NCBI GenBank assembly: GCA_004555705.1
Contig: SFHI01000040.1
Coordinates: 1-16,467 of the forward strand
Length of the DNA: 16,467 nucleotides
Direction: 5' to 3'
From: Clostridiales bacterium
Lineage (GTDB): Bacteria > Bacillota > Clostridia > Oscillospirales > Oscillospiraceae
Below the pieces are notes generated by a model, which saw only the letters and a list, made by a program, of their open reading frames with translations, searched no databases and was not told the origin of the DNA. Shown piece after piece: positions 6,780 through 14,414 of this stretch (its first letter is position 1; each line of letters opens with the position of its first letter). Made by a program: the position numbers and the translations under genes.

Positions 6780-9410
6780 ATGTCTCACAAGTACGTCTAT
6801 CTGTTCACCGAAGGAAACGGCTCCATGCGGGAGCTGCTGGGCGGCAAGGGTGCCAACCTGGCCGAAATGACCAACATCGGTCTGCCCGTCCCCCAGGGCT
6901 TCACCATCACCACCGAGGCCTGCACCAAGTACTATGAGGACGGCCGCCGGATCAACGACGAGATCCAGGCCGAGATCATGCAGTATGTGGAGAAACTGGA
7001 GGCTATCACCGGCAAGAAGTTCGGTGACAAGGAGAATCCTCTGCTGGTTTCCGTCCGTTCCGGTGCCCGGGCCTCCATGCCCGGCATGATGGACACCATT
7101 TTGAACCTGGGCCTGAACGAGGACGTGGTGGAGGTTCTGTCCGCCAAGTCCGGCAATCCCCGCTGGGCCTGGGACTGCTACCGCCGCTTTATCCAGATGT
7201 ACTCCGATGTGGTCATGGAGGTGGGCAAGAAGTACTTCGAGGCCCTCATCGACGCCATGAAGGAGCGCAAGGGCGTGAAGCAGGACGTGGAGCTGAACGC
7301 CGACGACCTGAAGGAGCTGGCCGGCCAGTTCAAGGCGGAGTACCGCGCCAAGCTGGGCGTGGACTTCCCCTCCGATCCCAAGGAGCAGCTCATGGGCGCC
7401 ATCAAGGCCGTGTTCCGTTCCTGGGACAACCCCCGCGCCAATGTCTACCGTCGTGAAAACGACATTCCCTACTCCTGGGGCACTGCCGTCAACGTGCAGT
7501 CCATGGCCTTCGGCAACATGGGCGACGACTGCGGCACCGGCGTTGCCTTTACCCGTAACCCCGCCACCGGCGAGAAGAAGCTGTTCGGCGAGTTCCTGAC
7601 CAACGCCCAGGGCGAGGACGTGGTGGCCGGTGTCCGGACCCCCATGCCCATCTCCGAAATGGCCGAGAAGTTCCCCGAGGCCTTTGCCCAGTTCGAGAGC
7701 GTCTGCTCCATCCTGGAGAATCACTACCGGGATATGCAGGACATGGAGTTCACCGTGGAGAACGGCAAGCTCTACATGCTGCAGACCCGTAACGGCAAGC
7801 GTACCGCTCCCGCCGCGCTGAAGATCGCCTGCGACCTGGTGGACGAGGGCATGATCGATGAGAAGAAGGCCGTGGCCATGATCGAGCCCCGGACCCTGGA
7901 CACCCTGCTGCATCCCCAGTTCGACACCGCCGCGCTGAAGGCCGCTTCCCCCGTGGCCAAGGCCCTGGCCGCTTCTCCCGGAGCCGCCTGCGGCAAGATC
8001 GTATTCACCGCCGAGGACGCCAAGGAATGGGCCGCCCGGGGTGAAAAGGTGGTTCTGGTTCGTCTGGAGACCTCTCCCGAGGACATCGAGGGCATGATGG
8101 CCGCTCAGGGCATCCTGACCGTCCGTGGCGGCATGACCTCCCACGCTGCCGTGGTTGCCCGTGGCATGGGCCGCTGCTGCGTGTCCGGCTGCACCGAGAT
8201 TGCCATGGACGAGGAGAACAAGAAGTTCGTTCTCGCCGGCAAGACCTACCGTGAGGGCGACTGGCTGAGCCTGGACGGCTCCACCGGCAACATTTACGAT
8301 GGCATCATCCCCACCAAGGAAGCCGAGATCGCCGGAGAGTTCGGCCGGATCATGGCCTGGGCTGACCGCTACCGCCGCCTGAAGGTCCGCACCAATGCCG
8401 ACTCCCCCAGAGATGCCAGAAAGGCCCGTCAACTGGGCGCGGAAGGCATCGGCCTGTGCCGTACCGAGCATATGTTCTTCGAGGACGGCCGCATCGGCGC
8501 CTTCCGGGAGATGATCTGCTCCGACACCGTGGAGGAGCGGGAAGAGGCTCTCGCCAAGATCATGCCCATGCAGCAGGCCGACTTCGAGGGCCTGTACGAG
8601 GCCATGGAGGGTGCTCCCGTCTGCATCCGCTTCCTGGATCCCCCCCTGCACGAGTTTGTGCCCACCACCGAGGAGGAAATCGAGCTCCTGGCCGCCACCC
8701 AGGGCAAGACCGTGCAGCAGATCAAGGACATCATCTCCTCCCTGCATGAGTTCAACCCCATGATGGGCCACCGTGGCTGCCGCCTCAGTGTCACCTATCC
8801 CGAAATCGCCGCCATGCAGACCAAGGCCGTGATCCGCGCCGCCATCAACACCAAGAAGAACCATCCCGACTGGAACATGGTTCCCGAGATCATGATCCCC
8901 CTGGTGGGCGACGTGAAGGAGCTGAAGTACGTCAAGGACGTGGTGGTCAAGACCGCCGACGCCGAGATCGCCGCTGCCGGCGTGGAGCTCAAGTACGAGG
9001 TCGGCACCATGATCGAGATTCCCCGTGCCTGCCTGACCGCCGATGAGATCGCCAAGGAGGCCGAGTTCTTCTGCTTCGGCACCAACGACCTGACCCAGAT
9101 GACCTTCGGCTTCAGCCGTGACGACGCGGGCAAGTTCCTGAACGCCTACTACGACTCCAAGATCTACGAGAACGATCCCTTCGCCAAGCTGGATCAGACC
9201 GGCGTGGGCATGCTGATGGAGATGGCCGTCTCCAAGGCCAAGAGCACCGGCCGCAGCCTGCACTACGGCATCTGCGGCGAGCACGGCGGCGACCCCATGA
9301 GCGTGGAGTTCTGCCACAAGATCGGCCTGGACTACGTGTCCTGCAGCCCCTTCCGCGTCCCCATCGCTCGCCTCGCCGCCGCCCAGGCCGCGATCAAGGA
9401 CGGGAATTAA
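6780..9410 (+). CDS. ppdK: Pyruvate, phosphate dikinase
   Basis: The enzyme interconverts pyruvate, ATP and phosphate with PEP, AMP and pyrophosphate in central carbon metabolism, in the glycolytic or gluconeogenic direction. The 876-residue product has the full three-part layout: an N-terminal ATP-grasp domain (about 1-340, opening YVYLFTEGNG and GGKGANLAEM), a swivelling phosphohistidine domain with GGMTSHAAVVARG at 450-462, and a C-terminal PEP-binding barrel with GLCRTEHMFF, GTNDLTQM and GICGEHGGDP. The swivel histidine is His455 and the barrel cysteine Cys832, against His455 and Cys831 in the C. symbiosum enzyme. ATGs at 6774 and 6780 are both possible; GAAAGGGG (6765-6772) is only 1 base from 6774 but 7 from 6780, and 6780 reproduces the His455 numbering. 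Codon use is strongly restricted (CTG, AAG, GAG, GCC), as in highly expressed genes. A single-gene unit. Confidence 0.97.
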   Translation: MSHKYVYLFTEGNGSMRELLGGKGANLAEMTNIGLPVPQGFTITTEACTKYYEDGRRINDEIQAEIMQYVEKLEAITGKKFGDKENPLLVSVRSGARASMPGMMDTILNLGLNEDVVEVLSAKSGNPRWAWDCYRRFIQMYSDVVMEVGKKYFEALIDAMKERKGVKQDVELNADDLKELAGQFKAEYRAKLGVDFPSDPKEQLMGAIKAVFRSWDNPRANVYRRENDIPYSWGTAVNVQSMAFGNMGDDCGTGVAFTRNPATGEKKLFGEFLTNAQGEDVVAGVRTPMPISEMAEKFPEAFAQFESVCSILENHYRDMQDMEFTVENGKLYMLQTRNGKRTAPAALKIACDLVDEGMIDEKKAVAMIEPRTLDTLLHPQFDTAALKAASPVAKALAASPGAACGKIVFTAEDAKEWAARGEKVVLVRLETSPEDIEGMMAAQGILTVRGGMTSHAAVVARGMGRCCVSGCTEIAMDEENKKFVLAGKTYREGDWLSLDGSTGNIYDGIIPTKEAEIAGEFGRIMAWADRYRRLKVRTNADSPRDARKARQLGAEGIGLCRTEHMFFEDGRIGAFREMICSDTVEEREEALAKIMPMQQADFEGLYEAMEGAPVCIRFLDPPLHEFVPTTEEEIELLAATQGKTVQQIKDIISSLHEFNPMMGHRGCRLSVTYPEIAAMQTKAVIRAAINTKKNHPDWNMVPEIMIPLVGDVKELKYVKDVVVKTADAEIAAAGVELKYEVGTMIEIPRACLTADEIAKEAEFFCFGTNDLTQMTFGFSRDDAGKFLNAYYDSKIYENDPFAKLDQTGVGMLMEMAVSKAKSTGRSLHYGICGEHGGDPMSVEFCHKIGLDYVSCSPFRVPIARLAAAQAAIKDGN

Positions 9411-9824
9411 GGAATCACCGAAAGTTTGGAACCTTCACCATGACCTGTAAGGATGCGAAAGCGCATATGTATGCCCTTAGCACCAAGCGCAGGGTTCACA
9501 AAGGGGCGGACATTCGGATAAACCTGTATATCCAGGCTCTATGTCAATAGTTGGGGTAGAGACAAAACACTAATAATTGGAAGTCGTGTCGGAGTGAAAG
9601 CTTCGGCACGATTTCTATGTACGGGAGAGAGGCTTATGTTTGGCAGCGGATACGCAGAGCACCTATTGCCTTAAGCGGAGATTCAAATTCCATTTTCTCA
9701 CAAGATGCAAATCTCATATGTTTCTCATCGAACTCAAATTTTTACACATTTTATGTAACGTTCGCAAAAATCAGGTGTATACATAAATGACGGCGCAAGC
9801 TGAGAAATGAATGGAGGAATCATT
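9411..9824 (+). other. Gene-free stretch between ppdK and the Nif11 peptide gene
   Basis: No credible ORF lies on either strand. The stretch contains a small hairpin near 9452 (GATGCG-AAA-GCGCAT), a terminator at 9584-9616, and AT-rich sequence just upstream of the peptide gene. Composition is more AT-rich than ppdK. I see no clear promoter for the peptide gene and recognise no insertion-sequence end. Confidence 0.5.
9584..9616 (+). terminator. Terminator-like hairpin downstream of ppdK
   Basis: TCGTGTCGGA (9584-9593) pairs with TTCGGCACGA (9602-9611), with two G-U pairs, followed by TTTCT. It lies about 170 bases after the ppdK stop and is the first good terminator candidate for that gene. 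Confidence 0.6.
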
Positions 9825-10244
9825 ATGGAAAAACATACAAAAGAAGTGCTCGCTCAGCAGATTTTTGCCATGGCAACCGATAACGAGGATTTCTGCAAAG
9901 CTCTTGTTTCTGCAGAGGACGCGCCTTCTGCGAAAAAGGTTCTTAATGAAAATGGCTTTCCTGTATCCTTGGAAGATGTGGACGAAATCTTTGCGGATGG
10001 CCTGAGTGAAATTATGAAATTCAAGGACTCCGGAGCCGCAGATGAATTGTCCGAAGGTCAATTGGACGACGTTGCCGGCGGCGGTGCCATTCGGGGTACG
10101 CTTCGGCTGGCTGTTTCTGCCGGTGTGGCTTTTGGCTTTGGAATGTTTTGCGGTATCTGCCCGGCAGCGGCTGTGGCTTCTCCTTATGTTGCCGGTGGGC
10201 TTACTGCCTGGTCTACCGCCGGATATCTGAGAAAAGGCTGGTAA
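9825..10244 (+). CDS. Nif11-type leader peptide precursor with hydrophobic core (RiPP/bacteriocin-like)
   Basis: The 139-residue product has an N-terminal Nif11-like leader (about 1-75, hydrophilic and acidic, KEVLAQQIFAMATDNEDFCK) ending in ELSEGQLDDVAGGG (74-87). The double glycine is where C39-peptidase ABC exporters typically cut. The predicted core of about 52 residues (from residue 87 or 88) is hydrophobic and rich in Gly and Ala, with a CGIC pair (Cys109, Cys112) and a basic tail ending LRKGW, as in pore-forming or circular bacteriocins. Nif11 leaders are usually paired with a lanthipeptide synthetase, another modifying enzyme or an exporter, but none is in this window. The start at 9825 follows GGAGGA (9813-9818); the ATG at 9807 has no ribosome site. 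A terminator lies at 10375. The family call is good; activity is inference. Confidence 0.85.
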   Translation: MEKHTKEVLAQQIFAMATDNEDFCKALVSAEDAPSAKKVLNENGFPVSLEDVDEIFADGLSEIMKFKDSGAADELSEGQLDDVAGGGAIRGTLRLAVSAGVAFGFGMFCGICPAAAVASPYVAGGLTAWSTAGYLRKGW

Positions 10245-10374
10245 ATTTTGAGGCGCTGCAGAGATCGGCAGTATACTGTCCTCCGAAAAGGTTCGTTCTC
10301 GTTCGCTGTCCGAAACCTGAACGCACGCTGTTTTCCGGAAGCAGGCTGGCTGTCCCTGTGGTGGATGCCATTCA

Positions 10375-10407
10375 ATCCCCAATCGCTTCGGCGGTTGGGG
10401 ATTTTTT
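10375..10407 (+). terminator. Intrinsic terminator after the Nif11 peptide gene
   Basis: AATCCCCAATCGC, a TTCG tetraloop and GCGGTTGGGGATT form a long stem followed by a T-run (10402-10407). Between the stop codon at 10244 and this hairpin (10245-10374) I see no gene. Confidence 0.85.
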
Positions 10408-10425
10408 CGGGAGTAGGATTTCCAA

Positions 10426-10454
10426 TTGACAGGGTGATTCCGAAGTGCTATTAT
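10426..10454 (+). promoter_or_regulatory. Consensus promoter of the rsgA leader
   Basis: TTGACA (10426-10431) and TATTAT (10449-10454) with a 17-base spacer make the best sigma-A-type promoter in the window. The predicted start near 10461 gives a leader of about 297 bases before rsgA. Confidence 0.85.
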
Positions 10455-10501
10455 GGTGGAGAAGGTGCCTGCAGCAGCAGGCGGGAAAGGAGCTTAAAAA
10501 T

Positions 10502-10531
10502 ATGATTGTTCGCGAGGTCGCCACCGGCTAA
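10502..10531 (+). CDS. Putative 9-residue leader peptide (MIVREVATG)
   Basis: A short ORF lies about 40 bases into the rsgA transcript, preceded by GGAAAGGAG (10484-10492) at good spacing and by a GCCTGC-AGCA-GCAGGC hairpin (10467-10482). Two terminator-like hairpins follow before rsgA, so it may be a regulatory leader peptide whose translation controls read-through. The bases CGGCTA (10525-10530), covering its last codons, are complementary to TAGCCG (10615-10620), which overlaps the 5' arm of the downstream terminator. The role is inferred; only the ribosome site, the reading frame and the pairing are seen. Confidence 0.45.
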   Translation: MIVREVATG

Positions 10532-10551
10532 CGGAATATGGGCGCGGATAG

Positions 10552-10592
10552 AAGCGGGGGCATGAGCCTCCTGTTTTCGTGCGCCGCTTTTT
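10552..10592 (+). terminator. First leader hairpin upstream of rsgA, terminator-like
   Basis: AAGCGG (10552-10557) pairs with CCGCTT (10584-10589), which runs into a T-tract (10588-10592). The loop holds a second small stem, GGGGGC with GCCTCC. It is weaker than the hairpin at 10618. Confidence 0.5.
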
Positions 10593-10617
10593 AAGTAACC
10601 TTTCGTATATGTGGTAG

Positions 10618-10663
10618 CCGCGGAGTGCAGCCATGAACGGAGGCTGCTTTGCCGCGGTTTTTT
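10618..10663 (+). terminator. Strong intrinsic terminator inside the rsgA leader (attenuator)
   Basis: CCGCGG-AGT-GCAGCC, a nine-base loop, GGCTGC-TTTG-CCGCGG and TTTTTT form a textbook terminator between the promoter and the gene. Because no gene other than the tiny ORF precedes it, it most likely acts as an attenuator. Confidence 0.85.
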
Positions 10664-10705
10664 GCGCCCATTTTCAGTCAGCGCAGGTAAGAAAGGAGGA
10701 TGTTT

Positions 10706-10849
10706 ATGATGAAAATGCCCGTTTATCCGCAAAAACTGAATTTGGAGGAAATGAAACTTGACTATCAGCGATTACGGCTATGTGCCGAATACAGAAAACC
10801 TTCCGGGAATCCCTGCCCGGGTCACCGCCGTTCACAAGGAACGGTATGA
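10706..10849 (+). CDS. Small upstream ORF overlapping the rsgA start, 47 aa
   Basis: An ATG at 10706 follows GAAAGGAGG (10692-10700), a stronger site than that of rsgA itself. The frame runs 47 codons, across the TTG start of rsgA, to a TGA at 10847-10849. The peptide begins MMKMPVYPQKLNLEE; the later part mirrors rsgA codons in another frame and looks non-functional as protein. It may couple or limit translation of rsgA, or be an accident of the leader. Confidence 0.35.
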   Translation: MMKMPVYPQKLNLEEMKLDYQRLRLCAEYRKPSGNPCPGHRRSQGTV

Positions 10850-11780
10850 AATCGTCTGTGACTATGGCATCACCCACGCCCGCCTGAAAACCAAAGCGTA
10901 TTACAGCGGCTGTGCGGAATTCCCGACCACCGGGGATTTTGTGATGATCCACTACATCCCCAACGGCGACAGCCAGATTCTCGCCACACTGCCACGGAGA
11001 ACTTTTTTCTCCCGCCGGGAGCCGGGGCCGGTGCCGCGGGATCAGGCAGTGGCCGCGAACTTCGACTATGTGTTCCTTATGCAATCCCTGAACATGGACT
11101 TCAATCCCAAGCGGCTGGAGCGTTATCTGACCATCGCGTGGCAATCCGGAGCAACCCCCGTGATTCTGCTGACCAAGGCGGATCTGGCGGAGGATTACTG
11201 GGAATACCTTTCCGCGGTGGAACGGGTGGCCGCCGGGGTGAATGTCCATGTGGTCAGCGCCCATACCGGCTACGGCCTGGAACGGCTGAACGCGTACCTT
11301 CAGCCGGGGAAAACCGTGGTTTTTCTGGGTTCTTCCGGCGTAGGCAAGTCCAGCCTGGTCAATGTATTGGCAGGCGAGGACATCATGACGGTGAACGGCA
11401 TCCGGGAGGATGACAGCAAGGGCCGCCATACCACCACGCACCGCCAGCTTATCCGCTTGAAAAGCGGAGTGATGATCATAGACACCCCCGGTATGCGGGA
11501 ACTGGGTATGTGGGATGTGTCCGAGGGCCTGGGAGAAGCCTTTGCGGACGTGGAACGGTTTGTCGGAAAGTGCCGTTTTCGGGATTGCAGGCACATCGCG
11601 GAACCCGGCTGCGCCGTAAAAGCCGCCATCGACAGCGGCGAACTGGATATTGCCCGCTGGGAGAGCTATCGGAAGCTGAAAGAAGAATCCGTGGATCGGG
11701 AGGAAATGCTGCGGCGCAAGCGGGAGTGGAGCAAGGGCGTGGCGAAATTCTCCAAAGAGCGGAAGAAAGCACTCCACTAA
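10758..11780 (+). CDS. rsgA: Ribosome small-subunit-dependent GTPase A (RsgA-like)
   Basis: RsgA is a circularly permuted GTPase that checks late 30S subunit maturation in the cytoplasm. The 340-residue protein has an N-terminal OB-like fold (about 15-85), then the G motifs in the permuted order of the family: LLTKAD (G4, 137-142), GSSGVGKSSL (G1, 191-200), GRHTTTH (G2, 222-228) and DTPGMRE (G3, 242-248). It also has the zinc knuckle Cys272, Cys277, His279 and Cys285, and ends in a basic tail. The only usable start is TTG at 10758: GGAGGAA lies at 10744-10750, and an in-frame stop lies at 10752-10754. The leader has a strong promoter, two terminator hairpins and short ORFs, suggesting attenuation control. 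It may be the housekeeping copy or a second, inducible paralogue; the window cannot decide. Confidence 0.93.
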   Translation: MTISDYGYVPNTENLPGIPARVTAVHKERYEIVCDYGITHARLKTKAYYSGCAEFPTTGDFVMIHYIPNGDSQILATLPRRTFFSRREPGPVPRDQAVAANFDYVFLMQSLNMDFNPKRLERYLTIAWQSGATPVILLTKADLAEDYWEYLSAVERVAAGVNVHVVSAHTGYGLERLNAYLQPGKTVVFLGSSGVGKSSLVNVLAGEDIMTVNGIREDDSKGRHTTTHRQLIRLKSGVMIIDTPGMRELGMWDVSEGLGEAFADVERFVGKCRFRDCRHIAEPGCAVKAAIDSGELDIARWESYRKLKEESVDREEMLRRKREWSKGVAKFSKERKKALH

Positions 11781-11867
11781 GTCCGCTCCCGCCTCTGCGG
11801 CGAATTTCCAATTCGGCAAGGCCAATCAAACAACAATTCAGACCATAGGCTGTTAAAACAGCAGACA

Positions 11868-12013
11868 GATAAATTGTTGTTTACAGCAATATCACCGTAG
11901 GGGCGGATATTATCCGCCCGTAACCTTTCGTCTACAAAAGCACTCCGTTCTATCGGAAATGCTCAACTACGGCAGCAACGTAAGGTGTTTGAAAACTGTA
12001 AACAACAATTTAT
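11868..12013 (-). repeat. MITE-like repeat, core 1, copy D, deletion derivative
   Basis: The 146-bp copy is bounded by GATAAATTGTTGTTTACAG and CTGTAAACAACAATTTAT, an almost perfect 19-bp terminal inverted repeat. It has the GGGCGGATATTATCCGCCC palindrome and the central spacer but lacks about 35 bases that carry the second palindrome in other copies. It lies in the 320-base gap between convergent rsgA and the XRE gene. A lone AAACAACAATT end sits at 11828-11838 just outside it. Confidence 0.9.
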
Positions 12014-12065
12014 GGTCTTACAGAACCAACCCTTTTCGTCTGAATAGGATTTCCGCTGACAAGCG

Positions 12066-12092
12066 AATCCCCTCCGGAATCCGGAGGGGATT
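12066..12092 (-). terminator. Bidirectional terminator-like hairpin between rsgA and the XRE gene
   Basis: AATCCCCTCCGG and CCGGAGGGGATT form a perfect 12-bp stem with a three-base loop, just after the minus-strand regulator gene's stop codon. T-tracts on both strands are short and interrupted. Confidence 0.6.
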
Positions 12093-12100
12093 TGTTCGTC

Positions 12101-13123
12101 CTATTTCCTTTTCAGCCGTAGAATCTCCCGGTTCAGGGAGTCCACTGTCTCCCCTGTCCGGGTGGCCCAGTCCCCGGCAAGAATGTCGATGGCCCTCTGA
12201 TAGGCCGCGATGGCGCCCTCCCGGTCGCCCAGGATTTCCTTCACATGGGCCATGGAGATGGGGCTGTCCACATAGCGGGGAACGGGCGCAGCCGCCAGAG
12301 CCTTTTCGTACATGGCAAGGGCCTCGTCGTAGCGCTCCTCCGCGGCGTATACATCGCCCATGGAAAACCAGGCCATCCAATCCCCGCCGAAGTCCCGGAG
12401 CATCCCCTGCCAGACGTCATGGGCCTCTTCCCGTTCGCCCCGGTGCCAGGCCAGCAGCCCCCGGTAAAGGGGCCCCCGGAAGCTGTGGTCCACCTGTTGG
12501 AAGCGGCGCAGGTATTCCTCGGCCTCCTGGAATCGGCGGTCATCCATCAGGTTGTCCAGCAGCCAGAGGTAGGCGGGCCATACATCGGGATGGGCGTCCA
12601 GGAAGTCCTGATACCAGGCGATGAGCCGGTGGTGATTGCGCGCATTCCAGTCCGGGATGCGGCCGCCCATGGCGGCATTCAGCTCCCGGTGGGCGCCCCT
12701 GTGGTTGGGGTCTGCCTCCAGCGCGCTCTTGGCAAAGCCCTCTGCCTGCTCCCGCAGCCCCGCGGCCCGATGGTTATACAGGTCCGCCAGCAGAGTGTAG
12801 CAGTCCGCGGGGCGGTAGTTCTCCCGGATTTTCGCCATGATCCAGCGCTCCGCCCGGTCGGACTCCGCCTGGGAAATGAACCGGGAGTCCCAGAGCATAT
12901 TCTGAATCCGGTCAAATTCCCGATTGTCCGTCAGGCAGAACAGGTCGTCCACCGTCACGCCGAAATACACCGCGATCTCCGGCAGCAGCTGGATGTCCGG
13001 GGTTGCCTGTTCGCATTCCCACTTGCTCACCGCTTGGGGGCTGACCATGAGCACCTCCGCCAGGGCTTCCTGGGTGACCCCCTTGGCCATCCGCAGTGCC
13101 TTGATTTTCTTTCCGATTTCCAT
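12101..13123 (-). CDS. XRE-family HTH regulator with TPR repeats
   Basis: The 340-residue protein has an N-terminal XRE/Cro-type helix-turn-helix (about 4-58; GVTQEALAEVLMVSPQAVSKWE with the recognition helix SPQAVSKWE) and a long helical C-terminal part (about 90-320). The latter has several TPR-like pairs, for example AWFSMGDVYAAEERYDEALAMYEKAL, suggesting a ligand- or peptide-binding superhelix as in RRNPP-type regulators. The partner is unknown, and no pheromone-like peptide gene is evident next to it. The ATG at 13123 follows AAGGAAGG (13130-13137); a TTG one codon upstream is less likely. The gene points away from noc. An extended -10 lies just upstream. Confidence 0.88.
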   Translation of the reverse strand: MEIGKKIKALRMAKGVTQEALAEVLMVSPQAVSKWECEQATPDIQLLPEIAVYFGVTVDDLFCLTDNREFDRIQNMLWDSRFISQAESDRAERWIMAKIRENYRPADCYTLLADLYNHRAAGLREQAEGFAKSALEADPNHRGAHRELNAAMGGRIPDWNARNHHRLIAWYQDFLDAHPDVWPAYLWLLDNLMDDRRFQEAEEYLRRFQQVDHSFRGPLYRGLLAWHRGEREEAHDVWQGMLRDFGGDWMAWFSMGDVYAAEERYDEALAMYEKALAAAPVPRYVDSPISMAHVKEILGDREGAIAAYQRAIDILAGDWATRTGETVDSLNREILRLKRK

Positions 13124-13161
13124 CAATATCCTTCCTTATCCATTTTCGGTACCGTACAATC

Positions 13162-13190
13162 AGTATAGCAGAAAAAAGGAAAAAGGAAAG
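13162..13190 (-). promoter_or_regulatory. Extended -10 promoter of the XRE/TPR gene
   Basis: On the minus strand TGC-TATACT (13170 down to 13162) is an extended -10 element; the -35 (CTTTCC, 13190-13185) is poor. Transcription would start about 30 bases before the ATG. Confidence 0.5.
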
Positions 13191-13258
13191 CACCCCGTAT
13201 TCTATCCGGCACAACCCCCGGTTGCGTCCCGCGCCTCCGGAATGCCGAATGAAAGGAA

Positions 13259-13439
13259 GATAAATTGTTGTTTGCCGATTTGTTATCGTAGGGGCGGATA
13301 TTATCCGCCTGTAGCCTTTTATCTACAAAAGCACTCCGTTCTAACGGAAATGCTCAAAATACGGAACGTTTCGGGCGGCTAATAGCCGCCTCTACGGTAG
13401 CAATGTGATGTGTTTGAAATCTTCAAACAACAATTTGTC
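13259..13439 (-). repeat. MITE-like repeat, core 1, copy E
   Basis: The 181-bp copy runs from GATAAATTGTTGTTT to AAACAACAATTTGTC and is complete, with both palindromes, in the opposite orientation to copy F. Its reverse complement differs from copy F at about seven positions by eye. It lies between the divergent XRE and noc genes, outside both presumed promoters. Confidence 0.92.
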
Positions 13440-13576
13440 TGCTTGCCGGGAAAGAGTGGGGCGCGTTTGGGGGGAATGGTGTCGGATACTTTGGCGCGCT
13501 TCCCCGCCGGATTCGCTGGTTTTCCCTTTTTGCCAGCCGTACAATTAATCTACATCGCACCAAGGGAGGAAGGGCA

Positions 13577-14359
13577 ATGCAATGCCAGAAGCTGAAAACC
13601 TATATGGAGACCGGGCGGGTCGTGTTTCTTCCCGTCCGCTCCATCCGCCCAAATCCGGCCCAGCCCCGGAGGGTATTCCGGGAGGAAGCACTGAAAGAGC
13701 TGTCCGAATCCATTCTGCGCCACGGAATCCTCCAGCCCCTGTCCGTCCGGCGTGTCCAGGGGGGCTACGAACTGATCTGCGGGGAGCGGCGGCTCCGGGC
13801 GGCCCAGATGGCGGGGCTGACGGATGTGCCCTGTATCCTGATGCAGATGGATGACCGGGAATCCGGCATGACGGCCATGATCGAGAATCTCCAGCGGCAG
13901 GATTTGGACTTTGTGGAGGAGGCCCAGGGGATATCCCGGCTCATGGGGCAATTCGGCATGAGCCAGGAGCAGACCGCGAGACTTCTGGGCAAGAGCCAGA
14001 GCACCGTGGCCAACAAGCTGCGGCTGCTGCGGCACTCGGAGCCGGTTCTGGAGGCACTGCGCCAGGCGGAGCTGACGGAGCGCCATGCCCGGGCTCTGCT
14101 GAAGCTGCCGGACGAGGAGACAAAGCTGCAGGCCATCGCCGAGATTTCCCGGCAGGGCATGAGCGTGGCCCGGACGGAAAGCTATGTGGAGAGCCTGCTG
14201 GCCCAGCCCCGGGAGAGGGAGGCCAAGGCAAATGTGTCGGCCTTTCTCAACGCTCTGACCCAATCCCTGGCGAAAATCCAGCTCTCCGGCATCGGTGCGG
14301 TTTCCGAGCGCCGGGAGACCGACAGCCAGATCGTCCTGACCATCACCATCCCCAAATAA
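13577..14359 (+). CDS. noc: Noc/ParB-family nucleoid protein
   Basis: The 260-residue protein has the ParB/Spo0J N-terminal CTP-binding fold (about 15-110) with GERRLRAA at 69-76 and ENLQRQDL at 103-110, then a helix-turn-helix DNA-binding region (about 125-165, LLGKSQSTVANKLRLL and ERHARALL), and a C-terminal dimer region (about 210-260) ending VLTITIPK. The HTH segment and C-terminus look more like Noc, the nucleoid occlusion protein that keeps FtsZ rings off the chromosome, than like chromosomal ParB. No parA is adjacent, which also fits Noc. The membrane-targeting amphipathic N-terminus of B. subtilis Noc is not obvious here. GGGAGGA (13564-13570) sets the start. The gene is flanked by inverted repeat copies E and F, which is odd for a housekeeping gene. 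ParB family is sure; the Noc subtype is likely. Confidence 0.9.
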   Translation: MQCQKLKTYMETGRVVFLPVRSIRPNPAQPRRVFREEALKELSESILRHGILQPLSVRRVQGGYELICGERRLRAAQMAGLTDVPCILMQMDDRESGMTAMIENLQRQDLDFVEEAQGISRLMGQFGMSQEQTARLLGKSQSTVANKLRLLRHSEPVLEALRQAELTERHARALLKLPDEETKLQAIAEISRQGMSVARTESYVESLLAQPREREAKANVSAFLNALTQSLAKIQLSGIGAVSERRETDSQIVLTITIPK

Positions 14360-14366
14360 TAAGCCA

Positions 14367-14392
14367 CCCGCGTCCCAAACCCGGGACGCGGG
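14367..14392 (+). terminator. Terminator-like hairpin after noc
   Basis: CCCGCGTCCC (14367-14376) pairs perfectly with GGGACGCGGG (14383-14392), seven bases after the stop codon. No T-tract follows directly, so its strength is uncertain. Confidence 0.5.
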
Positions 14393-14414
14393 GAAACGGC
14401 GTTTTGGCAGAAAG

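Noticed and set aside
6756..9317. A very long minus-strand open frame (853 codons) antisense to ppdK
   Set aside because: It results from ppdK's strong codon bias; the Gly/His/Leu-rich product has no family features and ppdK is unambiguous.
9480..9580. A possible insertion-sequence remnant around TGTCAATAGTTGGGG
   Set aside because: No inverted end or transposase reading frame could be found, so I list it only as unexplained sequence.
11959..12624. A 221-codon plus-strand frame overlapping copy D and the XRE/TPR gene
   Set aside because: It is Pro/Arg-rich shadow translation of the minus-strand regulator and starts inside the repeat.
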